Assembly (NCBI GenBank): GCA_035502185.1
Contig: DATJUT010000050.1
Coordinates: forward strand, 42,905-106,904
Source of the DNA: Gemmatimonadales bacterium
Lineage (GTDB): Bacteria > Gemmatimonadota > Gemmatimonadetes > Gemmatimonadales > JACORV01
Direction: 5' to 3'
Length of the DNA: 64,000 nt
The position numbers and the translations under genes are program-made. The stretch's first letter is position 1, and each line of letters starts with the position of its first letter. The notes under the pieces are model-generated. The model did no database searches and was not told the origin of the DNA. It was given only the letters and a program-made list of their open reading frames with translations. Of the stretch, positions 17,361 through 26,193 are shown piece after piece.

Positions 17361-18947
17361 TCACTTCGCAAAATCCACCGCGCGCGTCTCCCGGATGACC
17401 ACGACGCGAATCTGTCCGGGGTACTGCAGCTCGTTCTCGATCTTGCGCGCCATCTCCTCGGCCAGCGTGGAGGCGCGCGTGTCGTCGATCCGGTCGGGCG
17501 TCACCATCACCCGGATCTCCCGACCCGCCTGGATCGCGTACACCTTCTCCACCCCGTCGAACCCCGACGCGATCTCCTCGAGCTTGGTGAGCCGCTTGAC
17601 GTAGCTCTCGAACGCCTCGCGGCGGGCGCCCGGGCGCGAGCCCGAGACGGCGTCGGCCGCCTGCACGATCACCGAGATGGGCGACTCGTGCGGCACGTCG
17701 TCGTGGTGGGCGGCGATGCAGTTGATCACCACCGCCGGCTCGCCGTACTTGGTCGCCACCTCGACGCCCAGCTGCACGTGGGTGCCCTCGCTCTCGTGCG
17801 TCAGCACCTTGCCGATGTCGTGCAGCAGCGCGCCGCGCTTGGCGAGCGGGACGTCGAGCTTCAGCTCGGCCGCCATGATCCCGGCCAGCCAGGCCACTTC
17901 CTTCGAGTGCTTCAGCATGTTCTGGCCGTACGAGGTCCGGAACCGCATCCGGCCCACCAGCTTGATGATCTCCGGATGCAGGCCGTGGACGCCCACCTCG
18001 TAGGCCGCCTGCTCGCCGGCCTCCTGGATCTGCCGGTCCACGTCGGCCTGCGCGTTCTTCACCACGTCCTCGATCCGGCCCGGGTGGATGCGGCCGTCGG
18101 CGATCAGGCGCTCCAGCGACAGCCGGGCCACCTCGCGCCGCACCGGGTCGAAGCAGGAGACGATGACCGTGTCGGGGGTGTCGTCGATGACGACGTCCAC
18201 GCCGGTCGCGGTCTCGAAGGCGCGGATGTTGCGCCCCTCGCGGCCGATGATCCGGCCCTTCATCTCGTCGTTCGGCAGCGCCACCGCCGCCACCGTCGTC
18301 TCGGCGGTGTGGTCGGCCGCGATGCGCTGGATCGCGAGGGCGACGATCTTCTTCGCCTCCTTCTCCGCCTCGCGCCGCGCCTGCTCGCGCGCGTTGCGCA
18401 CCAGGGCGGCCGCGTCCGCCTTCGCCTCCTCCTCGATGCTGCGGACCAGTTCCTTCTTGGCGTCCGCCGCCGAGAGGCCCGCCAGGGCCTCGAGCCGCCG
18501 CTTCCGCTCGGCCACGAGCGCCTGGGCTTCCGCCTCGGCGGCCACGGCGCGCTTCTCGGCCGCGTCGACGTCGCCGTGCCGGGCCTCCAGCTCCCGGTCG
18601 CGCCGCTCCAGCACCTGGAGCTTCTTCTCGAGGATGTCCTCCCGCTCCTCGAGCCGGTGCTCGATGCGGTCGATCTCCTCGCGGCGGCGGCCGACCTCGG
18701 CCTCCCACGCCTCGCGCGCCTTCGCCAGCTCTTCCTTGCCGGAGACGACCAGCGACGTGCGGAACGCCTCGGCGTCGCGCCGCGCGTCCTCGAGGATGCG
18801 GTTGGCGAGGGCTTCGGCGGTGGCCTTGGCCCTGGCCGCGATCCGCCGCTCGACCCACCGCCCGATGAAGAAGAAGGCAAGGGCCGCCGCCGTCCCCGTC
18901 GCACCAACCGCGACGAGGAGCGCGGCAAAACTGAAATCCGATGTCAT
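17361..18947 (-). CDS. rny: Ribonuclease Y
   Basis: 528 residues (B. subtilis 520). A membrane-anchored endoribonuclease that starts mRNA decay. Residues 5-28 form one transmembrane helix (FAALLVAVGATGTAAALAFF), followed by a Glu/Arg/Ala-rich coiled coil to about residue 210, a KH domain with GRIIGREGRNIRAFE, and the HD domain with metal-binding RGALLHDIGKVLTHE and NCIAAHHDD. The ATG at 18947 is preceded by GGAG. It lies 92 nt after zapA and may have its own promoter. Confidence 0.97.
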   Translation of the reverse strand: MTSDFSFAALLVAVGATGTAAALAFFFIGRWVERRIAARAKATAEALANRILEDARRDAEAFRTSLVVSGKEELAKAREAWEAEVGRRREEIDRIEHRLEEREDILEKKLQVLERRDRELEARHGDVDAAEKRAVAAEAEAQALVAERKRRLEALAGLSAADAKKELVRSIEEEAKADAAALVRNAREQARREAEKEAKKIVALAIQRIAADHTAETTVAAVALPNDEMKGRIIGREGRNIRAFETATGVDVVIDDTPDTVIVSCFDPVRREVARLSLERLIADGRIHPGRIEDVVKNAQADVDRQIQEAGEQAAYEVGVHGLHPEIIKLVGRMRFRTSYGQNMLKHSKEVAWLAGIMAAELKLDVPLAKRGALLHDIGKVLTHESEGTHVQLGVEVATKYGEPAVVINCIAAHHDDVPHESPISVIVQAADAVSGSRPGARREAFESYVKRLTKLEEIASGFDGVEKVYAIQAGREIRVMVTPDRIDDTRASTLAEEMARKIENELQYPGQIRVVVIRETRAVDFAK

Positions 18948-19007
18948 ATGACCACTCCGGCGGTCGCCCGCCCTGAGTGATGTCGAAGGTCAAGTCTCTC
19001 GCGTGCT

Positions 19008-19037
19008 AACTTACGATGGAATAGAGGGCTAAGACAA
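19008..19037 (-). promoter_or_regulatory. Possible promoter of rny
   Basis: In the 92-nt zapA-rny gap the minus strand carries TTGTCT (19032-19037), an 18-nt spacer and TAAGTT (19008-19013). The match is modest; the AT-rich stretch stands out in this GC-rich window. Confidence 0.35.
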
Positions 19038-19039
19038 GC

Positions 19040-19339
19040 TCACCCGGTCACGCTCTGCCGCTTCTGGGGCGGGAGCAGGCGGGCCAGCTCGCCGGAGAGC
19101 TGCTTCAGGCGCTGCGACAGCTCCTCCTGCTGGCGGCGGGACTGGAGCAGCTCGTCGGTGATCGCGAGCGCCGCGAGGATCGCCGCCTTGTGGCTCTCGA
19201 CGATGGTCCCCGACGCCAGCACCCGCCGGATCGCCGCGTCCACGTGCGACGCCACCTCGCGCGTGTACTCCGGGTCCAGCTCGGAGCGCACGGTGTACTC
19301 CTCGTCCACGATCGTCACGCGCACCGCGTGCTTCTTCAC
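19040..19339 (-). CDS. zapA: Cell division protein ZapA
   Basis: 99 residues. ZapA-type proteins bundle FtsZ filaments at the division site. The N-terminal beta segment VRVTIVDEEYTVRSELDPEYTREVASHVDAAIRR is typical (DPEY near residue 22), followed by LAALAITDELLQSRRQ and a coiled coil to the end. GTG start at 19339. Placement directly downstream of pheT and a small coiled-coil gene is common in several phyla. Confidence 0.9.
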   Translation of the reverse strand: MKKHAVRVTIVDEEYTVRSELDPEYTREVASHVDAAIRRVLASGTIVESHKAAILAALAITDELLQSRRQQEELSQRLKQLSGELARLLPPQKRQSVTG

Positions 19340-19355
19340 CGCTCGCCCCCGCCGT

Positions 19356-19670
19356 TCACGACTTGGCCACCTCGGTGCGCGCGCCGACCACCGCCTGCTG
19401 CTCCAGGAAGCCGAGGCGGCCGACCAGCTCCGAGAGCTGGGTCCGGGCCGAGCCGAGCCGCCGCTCCAGGCCCGTGTTCTCCTCCTCCAGCTCCCGCAGC
19501 CGCAGCAGCGCCGTGCCGCCGCCCTCCTGCAGGCGCGCCAGCTCGGCCAGGCGCGCCTCGGCCGTCAGCGCCCTGCGGCGCCAGGCCCCGAGCTCGTCGG
19601 CGAGGTGGTGCAACACCTCCTCGAGCTCGCGGAGCGCGTCGAGATCAGGCCTCTCGCCTGCGGACCCCAT
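19356..19670 (-). CDS. Small coiled-coil protein between pheT and zapA
   Basis: 104 residues, almost entirely heptad-patterned helix (LRELEEVLHHLADELGAW, then LRLRELEEENTGLERRLG, then LSELVGRLGFLEQQAVVG). No enzymatic motif or signal peptide. The ATG at 19670 lies inside the last 26 nt of pheT and the stop is 16 nt before zapA, so the three are co-translated. Position and coiled-coil nature suggest a division accessory protein of the ZapB kind; sequence identity to ZapB cannot be claimed from inspection. Confidence 0.75.
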   Translation of the reverse strand: MGSAGERPDLDALRELEEVLHHLADELGAWRRRALTAEARLAELARLQEGGGTALLRLRELEEENTGLERRLGSARTQLSELVGRLGFLEQQAVVGARTEVAKS

Positions 19671-22011
19671 GTCGCCTCTCCACCTCCGCCAGCGCGCCGG
19701 TCACGGCCGCCTCGACGTCGGCGTCGCGTAGCGTCCGGTCGGCGGCGCGAAAGACGAGCCGCCACGCGACGCTCCGGGTTCCGGCCTGGAGCGGCGCCCC
19801 GCGGTACTCGTCGAACGGCCACAACGTCTCGAGCAGCGGCCCGGCGCCGGCCCGGAGCGCCGCTTCCACCCCGGCGGCCGCCAGGCCGTCGGGCAGCACG
19901 AGCGCGACGTCCTGCTCGACCGCGGGCCAGGCCGGCAGCGGCCGGAACCGCACCGGAGCCGCCGCGGCGGCCTCCAGCTCCAGCTCGAACCCGTAGAGCC
20001 GGGCGCCCCAGGCGGGCCGGTCCCCGGCCAGCTCTCCCGCCCAGCCAACCTGCCGGCCGCCGGGCTCTTTCGCAACCAGGCGCCCGCCGTCCTCCGCCGG
20101 CACCACCACCGCCCCCGGCCGGCCCTGGGCCACGGCCGCCTCCAGCAGCAGCTTCACGTCGAACAGCTCGACGTCGGGCGGCGCCGCGTCGCTCCAGTGC
20201 GGCGGCCGCCGGGCGCCCGAGATCACCGCGGCCACGTGCAGCTCCTCCACCGGCAGCGGATCCGGGCTCCGGAAGAACACGTTCCCGATCTCGAACAGGC
20301 GGACGTCGCGCTGCTGCATCCGCCAGTTGTGCTCGCACCGGCGCACCAGGCCCGGCAACAGCGCGGCACGCAGGTAGCCCTCGTCCTGGCTCAGCGGATT
20401 GGCCAGCTCCACGCAGCGCTCGTCGTGCCGCGGGCCCAGCGAGGCGGTGATGGCCTCGTGCAGGCCCAGCGCGGTGAGCGAGCCCCGCAGCCGCGTGGCC
20501 AGCTGCTCGGCCGGCGCGTCGGGCACGACGCCCGCGCGCTGCGGCCGCATCTCGTCCGGGAACCGGTCGTAGCCGACGATGCGCGCGATCTCCTCGATCA
20601 GGTCCACCTCGCGGGTCAGGTCCGGCCGGAAGGTCGGGACCTGCACGGCCAGCCGGTCCTCCCTGGGGCCCACCACGCAGCCCAGCGCGGTCAGGACGCG
20701 CTCAATCTCGGGGCGCGGGACCTCGACACCCAGGAGGTGGCTCACCCGCCGGTCGCGGAGAAAGACCGTGACGGGCGGAATGGGCGACGGGTACACGTCC
20801 ACCGGCGCGCCGTCCACGGCGCCGCCGGCCACGCGCACGAGCAGGTCCAGCGCGCGCGCGAGGTGGTCGGCCTGCGCCCCGTGATCGGCGCCGCGCTCGA
20901 AGCGCTGGCTGGCCTCGGTCGCCAGGCCGACGGCCCGGCTCGTGGCGCGGGTGCGCTTGGGATCGAAGTACGCGCACTCGAGCAGCACGTCGGTGGTCGA
21001 GGTCGAGACCTCGCTGGTGGACCCGCCCATCACGCCCGCGATCCCCTGCGCCTCGCGCGCGTCCGCGATCACGGTCATGGCCGGCGTCAGGGTGCGCCGC
21101 ACCCCGTCGAGCGTGACGATGGCTTCCCCGGAGCGGGCCCGCCGGGCCACCAGCGCCGGCCCGGCCACCTTCGCCAGGTCGTAGGCGTGCATCGGCTGCC
21201 CGACCTCGAGGAGCAGGTAGTTGGTCGCATCCACGACGTTGTTGATCGCGCGCACGCCGGCGGCCTCGAGCCGCATGCGGAGCCACGGGGGCGAGGGGCG
21301 GATCGTGACGCCGCGCAGGACGGCGGCGGTGAACCGGGGGCAGCCCTCCGCGTCCTCGATCGCGATCCGCACGCCGGCCGTCTCGCCGGCCGCGCCGGCG
21401 GCGCGAACCGCCCGCGGCGCCGCGGCCGCGGCGTCGGCGAACGCCGGCAGCCGCACCGGCCGGCCGAGCACGGCGGCCAGATCGCGGGCCAGGCCCAGGT
21501 GGCTCAACAGGTCGGGCCGGTTGGGCGTCACGTCGAGCTCGAGCCGCGTGTCGGCCACCGGGACGGCGTCGAGGAACGGCGTGCCGGGCGCGGCCGTGGT
21601 CTCCAGCTCCAGGATGCCCTCGTGGTCGTCGCCGAGCCGCAGCTCGCGCGCCGAGCACAGCATGCCCTCCGAGAACTCGCCCCGGATCTTCCGCCGCTCC
21701 AGCACCACGCCGCCCGGCAGCGTGGTGCCGACGGCCGCGAACGGGTAGCGGCGGCCCGCGGTGACGTTCTTCGCGCCGCAGACCACCGAAACCACCGGGC
21801 CGCCCGCGTCCACCCTGCACAGCGACAGGCGGTCGGCGTTGGGGTGGCGCGCGACCTCGAGCACCTGGGCCACCACCACCTGCGCGAGGTCGTGGTGCAG
21901 CGGCTCGACGGCGTCCACCGGCACGCCGAGCATCGGGAGGCGCTCCAGGGCCTGGCGCGCGTCGAGCGGCACACCCAGCAGATCGGAGAGCCAGCGGAGC
22001 GAGGCCTTCAC
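19645..22011 (-). CDS. pheT: Phenylalanine-tRNA ligase beta subunit
   Basis: 788 residues (E. coli 795). Starts VKASLRWLSDLLGVPLDA with a GTG at 22011 that overlaps the pheS stop (GTGA). Domain order fits the bacterial beta subunit: tRNA-binding OB domain (VARHPNADRLSLCRVDAG, VVCGAKNV, FSEGMLCSARELRLG), B3/B4 editing region (FTAAVLRGVTIRPSPPWLRMRLEAAGVRAINNVVDATNY), B5 domain, core (GCVVGPREDRLAVQVPTFRPDLTREVDLIEEIARIVGYD) and the C-terminal anticodon-binding FDX-ACB domain ending near RRHGVRRREA. Works as alpha2beta2 with PheS. Confidence 0.97.
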   Translation of the reverse strand: MKASLRWLSDLLGVPLDARQALERLPMLGVPVDAVEPLHHDLAQVVVAQVLEVARHPNADRLSLCRVDAGGPVVSVVCGAKNVTAGRRYPFAAVGTTLPGGVVLERRKIRGEFSEGMLCSARELRLGDDHEGILELETTAAPGTPFLDAVPVADTRLELDVTPNRPDLLSHLGLARDLAAVLGRPVRLPAFADAAAAAPRAVRAAGAAGETAGVRIAIEDAEGCPRFTAAVLRGVTIRPSPPWLRMRLEAAGVRAINNVVDATNYLLLEVGQPMHAYDLAKVAGPALVARRARSGEAIVTLDGVRRTLTPAMTVIADAREAQGIAGVMGGSTSEVSTSTTDVLLECAYFDPKRTRATSRAVGLATEASQRFERGADHGAQADHLARALDLLVRVAGGAVDGAPVDVYPSPIPPVTVFLRDRRVSHLLGVEVPRPEIERVLTALGCVVGPREDRLAVQVPTFRPDLTREVDLIEEIARIVGYDRFPDEMRPQRAGVVPDAPAEQLATRLRGSLTALGLHEAITASLGPRHDERCVELANPLSQDEGYLRAALLPGLVRRCEHNWRMQQRDVRLFEIGNVFFRSPDPLPVEELHVAAVISGARRPPHWSDAAPPDVELFDVKLLLEAAVAQGRPGAVVVPAEDGGRLVAKEPGGRQVGWAGELAGDRPAWGARLYGFELELEAAAAAPVRFRPLPAWPAVEQDVALVLPDGLAAAGVEAALRAGAGPLLETLWPFDEYRGAPLQAGTRSVAWRLVFRAADRTLRDADVEAAVTGALAEVERRHGVRRREA

Positions 22012-23126
22012 ACCGAGTCCACGAACTGGCGGTGGAAGCGCATGTCGGCCTCGAACAGCAGCCGGATGTCGGGGATGCCGTAGCGCACCATCGCCGCCCG
22101 GTCGAGTCCCATGCCGAAGGCCCAGCCGGTGTAGCGCTCCGGGTCCACGCCCACGTTCTCGAACACCGCGGGGTCCACCATCCCGCAGCCGAGGATCTCC
22201 ATCCACCCGGTGCCCTTGCAGGCCGGGCAGCCGGAGCCGTGGCACAGCTGGCACTCCACGTCCACCTCGGCCGACGGCTCGGTGAACGGGAAGAACGAGG
22301 GGCGGAAGCGCACGTTCACGCCGGCCGCGAAGAACCGGCGCGCGAAGAACGTGATCGCGGCCTTGAGATCGACGAAGCTGATGCCCTCGTCCACGCACAG
22401 CCCTTCGACCTGCGTGAACACCGGCGCGTGCGAGGCGTCGAACGGGTCGCGCCGGTAGCAGCGCCCGGGGATGGTGACCCGGATGGGCGGCCGGTAGGCC
22501 TCCATCACGCGGATCTGCACCGGCGAGGTGTGGCTCCTCAGGAGCGCGCCCGTGCCGAGGTAGAAGGTGGGCTGCATGTCCAGCGCCGGGTGCCCGGGCG
22601 GGAAGTTCAGCGCGGTGAAGTTGTTGCGCTCGGTCTCGGCCTCGGGGCCCACGGCGCGCGTGAACCCGAGCTCGTGGAAGATCTCGCAGATCTCGGTGGC
22701 GACGAGGGTGACCGGGTGGAGGGCGCCGCGCCAGGCCGGCCGCGCCGGCATCGTCAGGTCGCCGGCCGGCGGGGCGGCCCGGGCCGCGTGCTCGGCCTCG
22801 GCGGAGGCCAGCAGCTGCTCGATCGCGGCCTTGGCGTCGTTGGCCGCCTGGCCGACGGTCCGCCGCGCCTCGGCCTCCAGGGAGGGAAGCGCCTTGAGAA
22901 TGGCGGACACGCGGCCCGCCTTGCGGCCCAGGTAGTCGGTCTTGAGCCGCTGCAGCGCGTCGCCGTCCGCGGCGGAGCGGATCTGCTGCTCCGCTTCGGC
23001 CTTGAGGCCGGCGAGCGCGGCGACGAGGTCCGCCGCCCGGTCGCTCACCGCGCCGGACGCAGGCGGCCCGGGAGTCGTCTCGGGCTCTGCGCCGCCCGAG
23101 CGATGCGGACGGTCACTGGGTGCCAC
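22008..23126 (-). CDS. pheS: Phenylalanine-tRNA ligase alpha subunit
   Basis: 372 residues from GTG 23126, 3 nt after rplT; an in-frame GTG at 23048 (VSDRAADLVAALAG) would give a more typical N-terminus. After a coiled-coil arm comes the class II core: RPAWRGALHPVT (motif region), FTALNFPPGHPALDMQPTFYL, RSHTSPVQIRVME, RCYRRDPFDASHAPVFTQVEGLCVDEG (motif 2) and GMGLDRAAMVRYGIPDIR (motif 3). A CQLCHGSGCPACKGTGW segment holds a four-cysteine zinc-ribbon-like insert, known in many PheS proteins. Catalyses charging of tRNA-Phe with PheT. Confidence 0.97.
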   Translation of the reverse strand: MAPSDRPHRSGGAEPETTPGPPASGAVSDRAADLVAALAGLKAEAEQQIRSAADGDALQRLKTDYLGRKAGRVSAILKALPSLEAEARRTVGQAANDAKAAIEQLLASAEAEHAARAAPPAGDLTMPARPAWRGALHPVTLVATEICEIFHELGFTRAVGPEAETERNNFTALNFPPGHPALDMQPTFYLGTGALLRSHTSPVQIRVMEAYRPPIRVTIPGRCYRRDPFDASHAPVFTQVEGLCVDEGISFVDLKAAITFFARRFFAAGVNVRFRPSFFPFTEPSAEVDVECQLCHGSGCPACKGTGWMEILGCGMVDPAVFENVGVDPERYTGWAFGMGLDRAAMVRYGIPDIRLLFEADMRFHRQFVDSV

Positions 23127-23129
23127 CGG

Positions 23130-23483
23130 CTAGGAGCCGGTCTTGGCCAGCTCCGTGAGCTTGGCGAACGCCTGGGGATCCTTCACCGCCAGGTCCGCGA
23201 GGACCTTCCGGTTGATCTCGACGCCCGCCTTCTTCAGCCCGTTCATGAACACGTTGTACGACAGGTCGTGCAGGCGGGCGGCGGCGTTGATCCGGGTGAT
23301 CCACAGGCGCCGGAACTGCCGCTTCTTCTGCTTGCGGTCCCGGTAGGCGTAGGCCCACCCGCGCTCGACGGTCTCCTTGGCGGCCTTCCACAGCTTGCTG
23401 CGGCCGCCACGGTTTCCGCGCGCCTCCTTCATGATCTTGTTCTTGCGCTTGAGGCGCGTGACGTTGCTCTTGACGCGAGGCAT
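23130..23483 (-). CDS. rplT: 50S ribosomal protein L20
   Basis: 117 residues, standard length. Starts [20 protein letters not shown]; conserved core [29 protein letters not shown] and [26 protein letters not shown]. Binds 23S rRNA early in assembly. In several bacteria L20 also represses its own infC-rpmI-rplT operon through the leader or an intergenic RNA structure. Confidence 0.98.
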   Translation of the reverse strand: MPRVKSNVTRLKRKNKIMKEARGNRGGRSKLWKAAKETVERGWAYAYRDRKQKKRQFRRLWITRINAAARLHDLSYNVFMNGLKKAGVEINRKVLADLAVKDPQAFAKLTELAKTGS

Positions 23484-23495
23484 GGCTCCCTCTCC

Positions 23496-23687
23496 CTACG
23501 CCGTGATGAGGCCGCGCAGACGCCGCTCGTCGGCGTGCGAGGCCACCGCGGCCTTGCGGAGGTGCCGCTTCCGCTTGGCCGACTTCTTCGTGAGGATGTG
23601 GCTCTTGTAGGCCTTGCGGCGCCGCACCCGGCCCTTGCCGGTGAGCCGGAACCGCTTGGCCGCCGCCTTGTTCGTCTTCTTCTTCAC
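23496..23687 (-). CDS. rpmI: 50S ribosomal protein L35
   Basis: 63 residues, highly basic ([20 protein letters not shown], then [20 protein letters not shown]). Standard length and standard place between infC and rplT, 12 nt before rplT. Confidence 0.98.
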   Translation of the reverse strand: MKKKTNKAAAKRFRLTGKGRVRRRKAYKSHILTKKSAKRKRHLRKAAVASHADERRLRGLITA

Positions 23688-23736
23688 CGCGCTTCTCCCG
23701 TGCGCGCGCGCCCGGCCCGGCGGGCCCGGCGCCGCG

Positions 23737-24267
23737 TCATTTCGGCGTGAGCAGCATCGTCATGTTCCGGCCCTCGAGCTTGGCCTCCTGCTCCAGCTTG
23801 GCCACGTCCCCCAGCAGCTCGGAGACGCGGTCCAGGACTTCCCGGCCCAGCTCGGGGTGGGCCATCTGCCGGCCCCGGAACATCATCGTCACCTTCACCT
23901 TGTTGCCTTCCGCGAGAAACTCCCGCGCGTGCCGGCACTTGAACTCGAAATCGTGGTTGTCGATCCCCGGCCGGAACTTGATCTCCTTGAGCTGGATCGA
24001 GTGCTGCTTCTTCTTGGCCGCCCGCGCGGCCTTGGCCTGCTCGAACTTGAACTTCCCGTAGTCCATGATGCGGCACACCGGGGGCCGCGCCGTCGGAGCT
24101 ACCTCGACGAGGTCGAGACCGCGGGCCACCGCGGCCGCGAGCGCCTCGTCCACCGCCATGATCCCCAGCTGGGCCCCGTCGGGCGCGATCACCCGGACGG
24201 GACTGATGCGGATCATGCGATTGATGCGTACTCGGTTCTTGCTGTCCGGCGTTGGTTTTTCGAGAAT
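23737..24267 (-). CDS. infC: Translation initiation factor IF-3 with probable AUU start
   Basis: 176 residues when read from the ATT at 24267. The first ATG (24216) would cut the conserved N-terminal strand: in-frame codons upstream encode [19 protein letters not shown], the equivalent of the RVNxxIR start of IF-3. The ATT is preceded by CGGAGG with a 6-nt spacer, while no Shine-Dalgarno precedes the ATG. E. coli infC is known to start with AUU and to be autoregulated through it. The two domains are clear: N-terminal ([25 protein letters not shown]) and C-terminal ([39 protein letters not shown]). First gene of infC-rpmI-rplT-pheS-pheT. Confidence 0.95.
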   Translation of the reverse strand: MLEKPTPDSKNRVRINRMIRISPVRVIAPDGAQLGIMAVDEALAAAVARGLDLVEVAPTARPPVCRIMDYGKFKFEQAKAARAAKKKQHSIQLKEIKFRPGIDNHDFEFKCRHAREFLAEGNKVKVTMMFRGRQMAHPELGREVLDRVSELLGDVAKLEQEAKLEGRNMTMLLTPK

Positions 24268-24302
24268 TCGCAGCCTCCGGCGCTAGGGTCGTGAAGCACG
24301 AA

Positions 24303-24330
24303 GCGGACTCCCGAGCCCTCCGGAGTCCGC
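24303..24330 (-). promoter_or_regulatory. Stem-loop in the infC leader (possible attenuator)
   Basis: GCGGACTCC (24303-24311) and GGAGTCCGC (24322-24330) form a perfect 9-bp stem with a 10-nt loop, 36 nt upstream of the infC start. On the minus strand it is followed by TTCGTGCTTC. A second 7-bp hairpin (AGGAGCC/GGCTCCT) lies further upstream near 24415-24431. infC operon leaders in other bacteria bind L20 or attenuate transcription; whether this one does is unknown. The remainder of 24331-24451 holds no gene. Confidence 0.45.
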
Positions 24331-24451
24331 CACAACACCGCCCCGGCACGAGGCGGGAGCGCGATGCACGCGAGAACCCGAATCCACCACCCGCAGCCGG
24401 GGGTCGGAGGGTGAGGAGCCACCGGCTCCTGCTTGACGTTCGGCGCGGAAG

Positions 24452-25420
24452 CTAGGCGCCAAGCCGCACCGTGTCAACGGGTTCGCTCGCATAGCCGTGC
24501 TCGGAATCCTCCGCCAGGCGCGCCCGCGCGACCGTCGGATCGTGCTCGAAGACCAGCTGCCAGTGCTCCCGCGCCGCGCGGGTCAGCAGCTGCTTCTTGG
24601 TCGCGAGCGTGACCAGCGGCTCCAGATCGTAGCCCATGATCCACGCGGCCGGCAGGTGCGCGGCGGTCGGCACCAGGTCGGCCAGGAAACAGGCGCCCTC
24701 GCCGGCGCTGGTGACCAGCACCGACTGGTGGTGCGGCACGTGTCCCGGCGTCGGCAGCAGGTGGATGCCCGGGAGCACGGCCAGCTCGCCCGAGACCAGC
24801 CGGAACCGGCCGGCGGCCGCCACCGGCGCGAAGTTGGGCGGCAGGTAGCTGGCCGCGGTCCGCTCGTTCCGGTGCGCGGCGAAGTCCAGCTCCCCCTTCT
24901 GTACCACGTAGGTGGCGTTGGGGAAGGCCAGCGCCGTCGCCCCGGCGCCGTCGTGGAACGTGTTCCCGCCGGCGTGGTCGAAGTGCAGGTGGGTGTTGAT
25001 GACCCACTTCACCTCGGCGGACGAATGCCCCGCGTCGTGGAGCGCGTCCTCCAGCGCCGTGGGGCCGGTGCGGCCCGCGTTCTCGACGGCGTAGATGTCC
25101 CGGAACTTGCCGCTCTCCTTGTTGCCGAGACCGGTATCCACCAGCACCAGGCCGTCGGGATGCTCCACCAGGAGGCAGCGCAGCGCGAGGGGAATCCGGT
25201 TGCGCTCGTCCGGCTCGGCGCGCCGGGCCCACAGGGGCTTCGGCACGACGCCGAACATCGCGCCTCCGTCGAGCCGCTGGAGCCCGCCCTCGAGGGTCCA
25301 GCAGACCAGCCGGCCCACCGTGAACCGCGTCGCCGTGGCACTCGGCGCAGGGCGAGCAGGGGCGGGCGGCGCGCCGGCCGCGTCCGGGGGCGGACGATGT
25401 CCCTCCGGCGCCCGGCTCAC
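24452..25420 (-). CDS. MBL-fold metallo-hydrolase
   Basis: 322 residues from the GTG at 25420 that overlaps the stop of the exonuclease gene (GTGA). The first ~35 residues are Pro/Ala-rich and look like a linker, so a later start is possible. The metallo-beta-lactamase motif THLHFDHAGGNTF sits near residue 165, preceded by LVDTGLGNK; HLLPTPGHVPHH supplies the next metal-binding His, and ADLVPT the bridging Asp. These show a two-metal hydrolase like lactonase or glyoxalase II relatives; the substrate is not deducible. The C-terminus VFEHDPTVARARL carries the last conserved His. Confidence 0.85.
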   Translation of the reverse strand: MSRAPEGHRPPPDAAGAPPAPARPAPSATATRFTVGRLVCWTLEGGLQRLDGGAMFGVVPKPLWARRAEPDERNRIPLALRCLLVEHPDGLVLVDTGLGNKESGKFRDIYAVENAGRTGPTALEDALHDAGHSSAEVKWVINTHLHFDHAGGNTFHDGAGATALAFPNATYVVQKGELDFAAHRNERTAASYLPPNFAPVAAAGRFRLVSGELAVLPGIHLLPTPGHVPHHQSVLVTSAGEGACFLADLVPTAAHLPAAWIMGYDLEPLVTLATKKQLLTRAAREHWQLVFEHDPTVARARLAEDSEHGYASEPVDTVRLGA

Positions 25421-26193
25421 GGCACCAGGGCCCGGAGCGCGTGCCAGCTCGTGATGCCGAGCGCCTCGGCGCGGCGCAGCAGCCGGCGCAGGACCGCCGC
25501 CGTGGCCAGGGCGTCGCCGCCGGCGCGGTGGCGGCGCTCGGTCTCGATGTCGAAGAAGTGCATCACGCTGTCGAGGTTGCGCCGCGCGAGCTCCGGCACC
25601 AGCGCCCTGACCATCCGCACCGTGCACAGCCGCTGCACCCGGGGGGCGAGGCCGCCCGCGCGCTCGATCTCCGCCGCCACGAACGCCCAGTCGAATCGCG
25701 CGTTGTGGGCGACGAACACCCGGCCGTTCAGCGCCGCGAGCACCTGGTCGGCCACCGCCTCGAAGCGCGGGGCGCCCTCGACCAGCGCGTCGTCGATGCC
25801 GGTCAGGGCCGCGATGAAGTGCGGGATCGGGACCTCGGGGTTCACCAGCGACTCGAACGCCAGCGCGGTGCGCTCGCCGTCCACGTGCACCACCGCGACC
25901 TCGGTGATGCGGTCCCCGGCCCGGGCGCGCATCCCGGTCGTCTCCACGTCCACCACCGCGTAGCCGAGGTCGGCCAGCGGGAGCGCGCCCAGCGCCGGCT
26001 CCGGCACCGCGGACCAGCGTCCCTCGACGTCGATGGCGAAGCGCGGGTCCGCCCCCAGCAGCGCCGCGACCAGCCGCTCCGCCAGGACCCCGCGGGCACG
26101 GGCGATGCCGAGCACGTCGTGTGCGATGTCGTCCGGGGCCCGCGGCCCCGTGCTCAGGTAGAGCGCCGCCCGCTCGGCCAAGGTGGCGCTCAC
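25417..26193 (-). CDS. DnaQ-family (DEDDh) 3'-5' exonuclease
   Basis: 258 residues from GTG 26193 (GTGA overlap with the arginine deiminase stop). An ~80-residue N-terminal segment (AERAALYLSTGPRAPDDIAHDVLGI) is followed by the exonuclease domain: motif I YAVVDVETTGMRARAGDRITE (Asp and Glu), motif II FVAHNARFDWAFV (Asp), motif III HRAGGDALATAAVL (His and Asp). This domain trims DNA or RNA 3' ends, as in the DNA polymerase III epsilon subunit, but no polymerase is nearby. A proofreading or RNase T-like role is possible; neither is proven. Confidence 0.88.
   Translation of the reverse strand: MSATLAERAALYLSTGPRAPDDIAHDVLGIARARGVLAERLVAALLGADPRFAIDVEGRWSAVPEPALGALPLADLGYAVVDVETTGMRARAGDRITEVAVVHVDGERTALAFESLVNPEVPIPHFIAALTGIDDALVEGAPRFEAVADQVLAALNGRVFVAHNARFDWAFVAAEIERAGGLAPRVQRLCTVRMVRALVPELARRNLDSVMHFFDIETERRHRAGGDALATAAVLRRLLRRAEALGITSWHALRALVP

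Noticed and set aside
18948-19039. 6S RNA gene next to zapA
   Set aside because: The gap is only 92 nt and shows no long 6S-like bulged helix.
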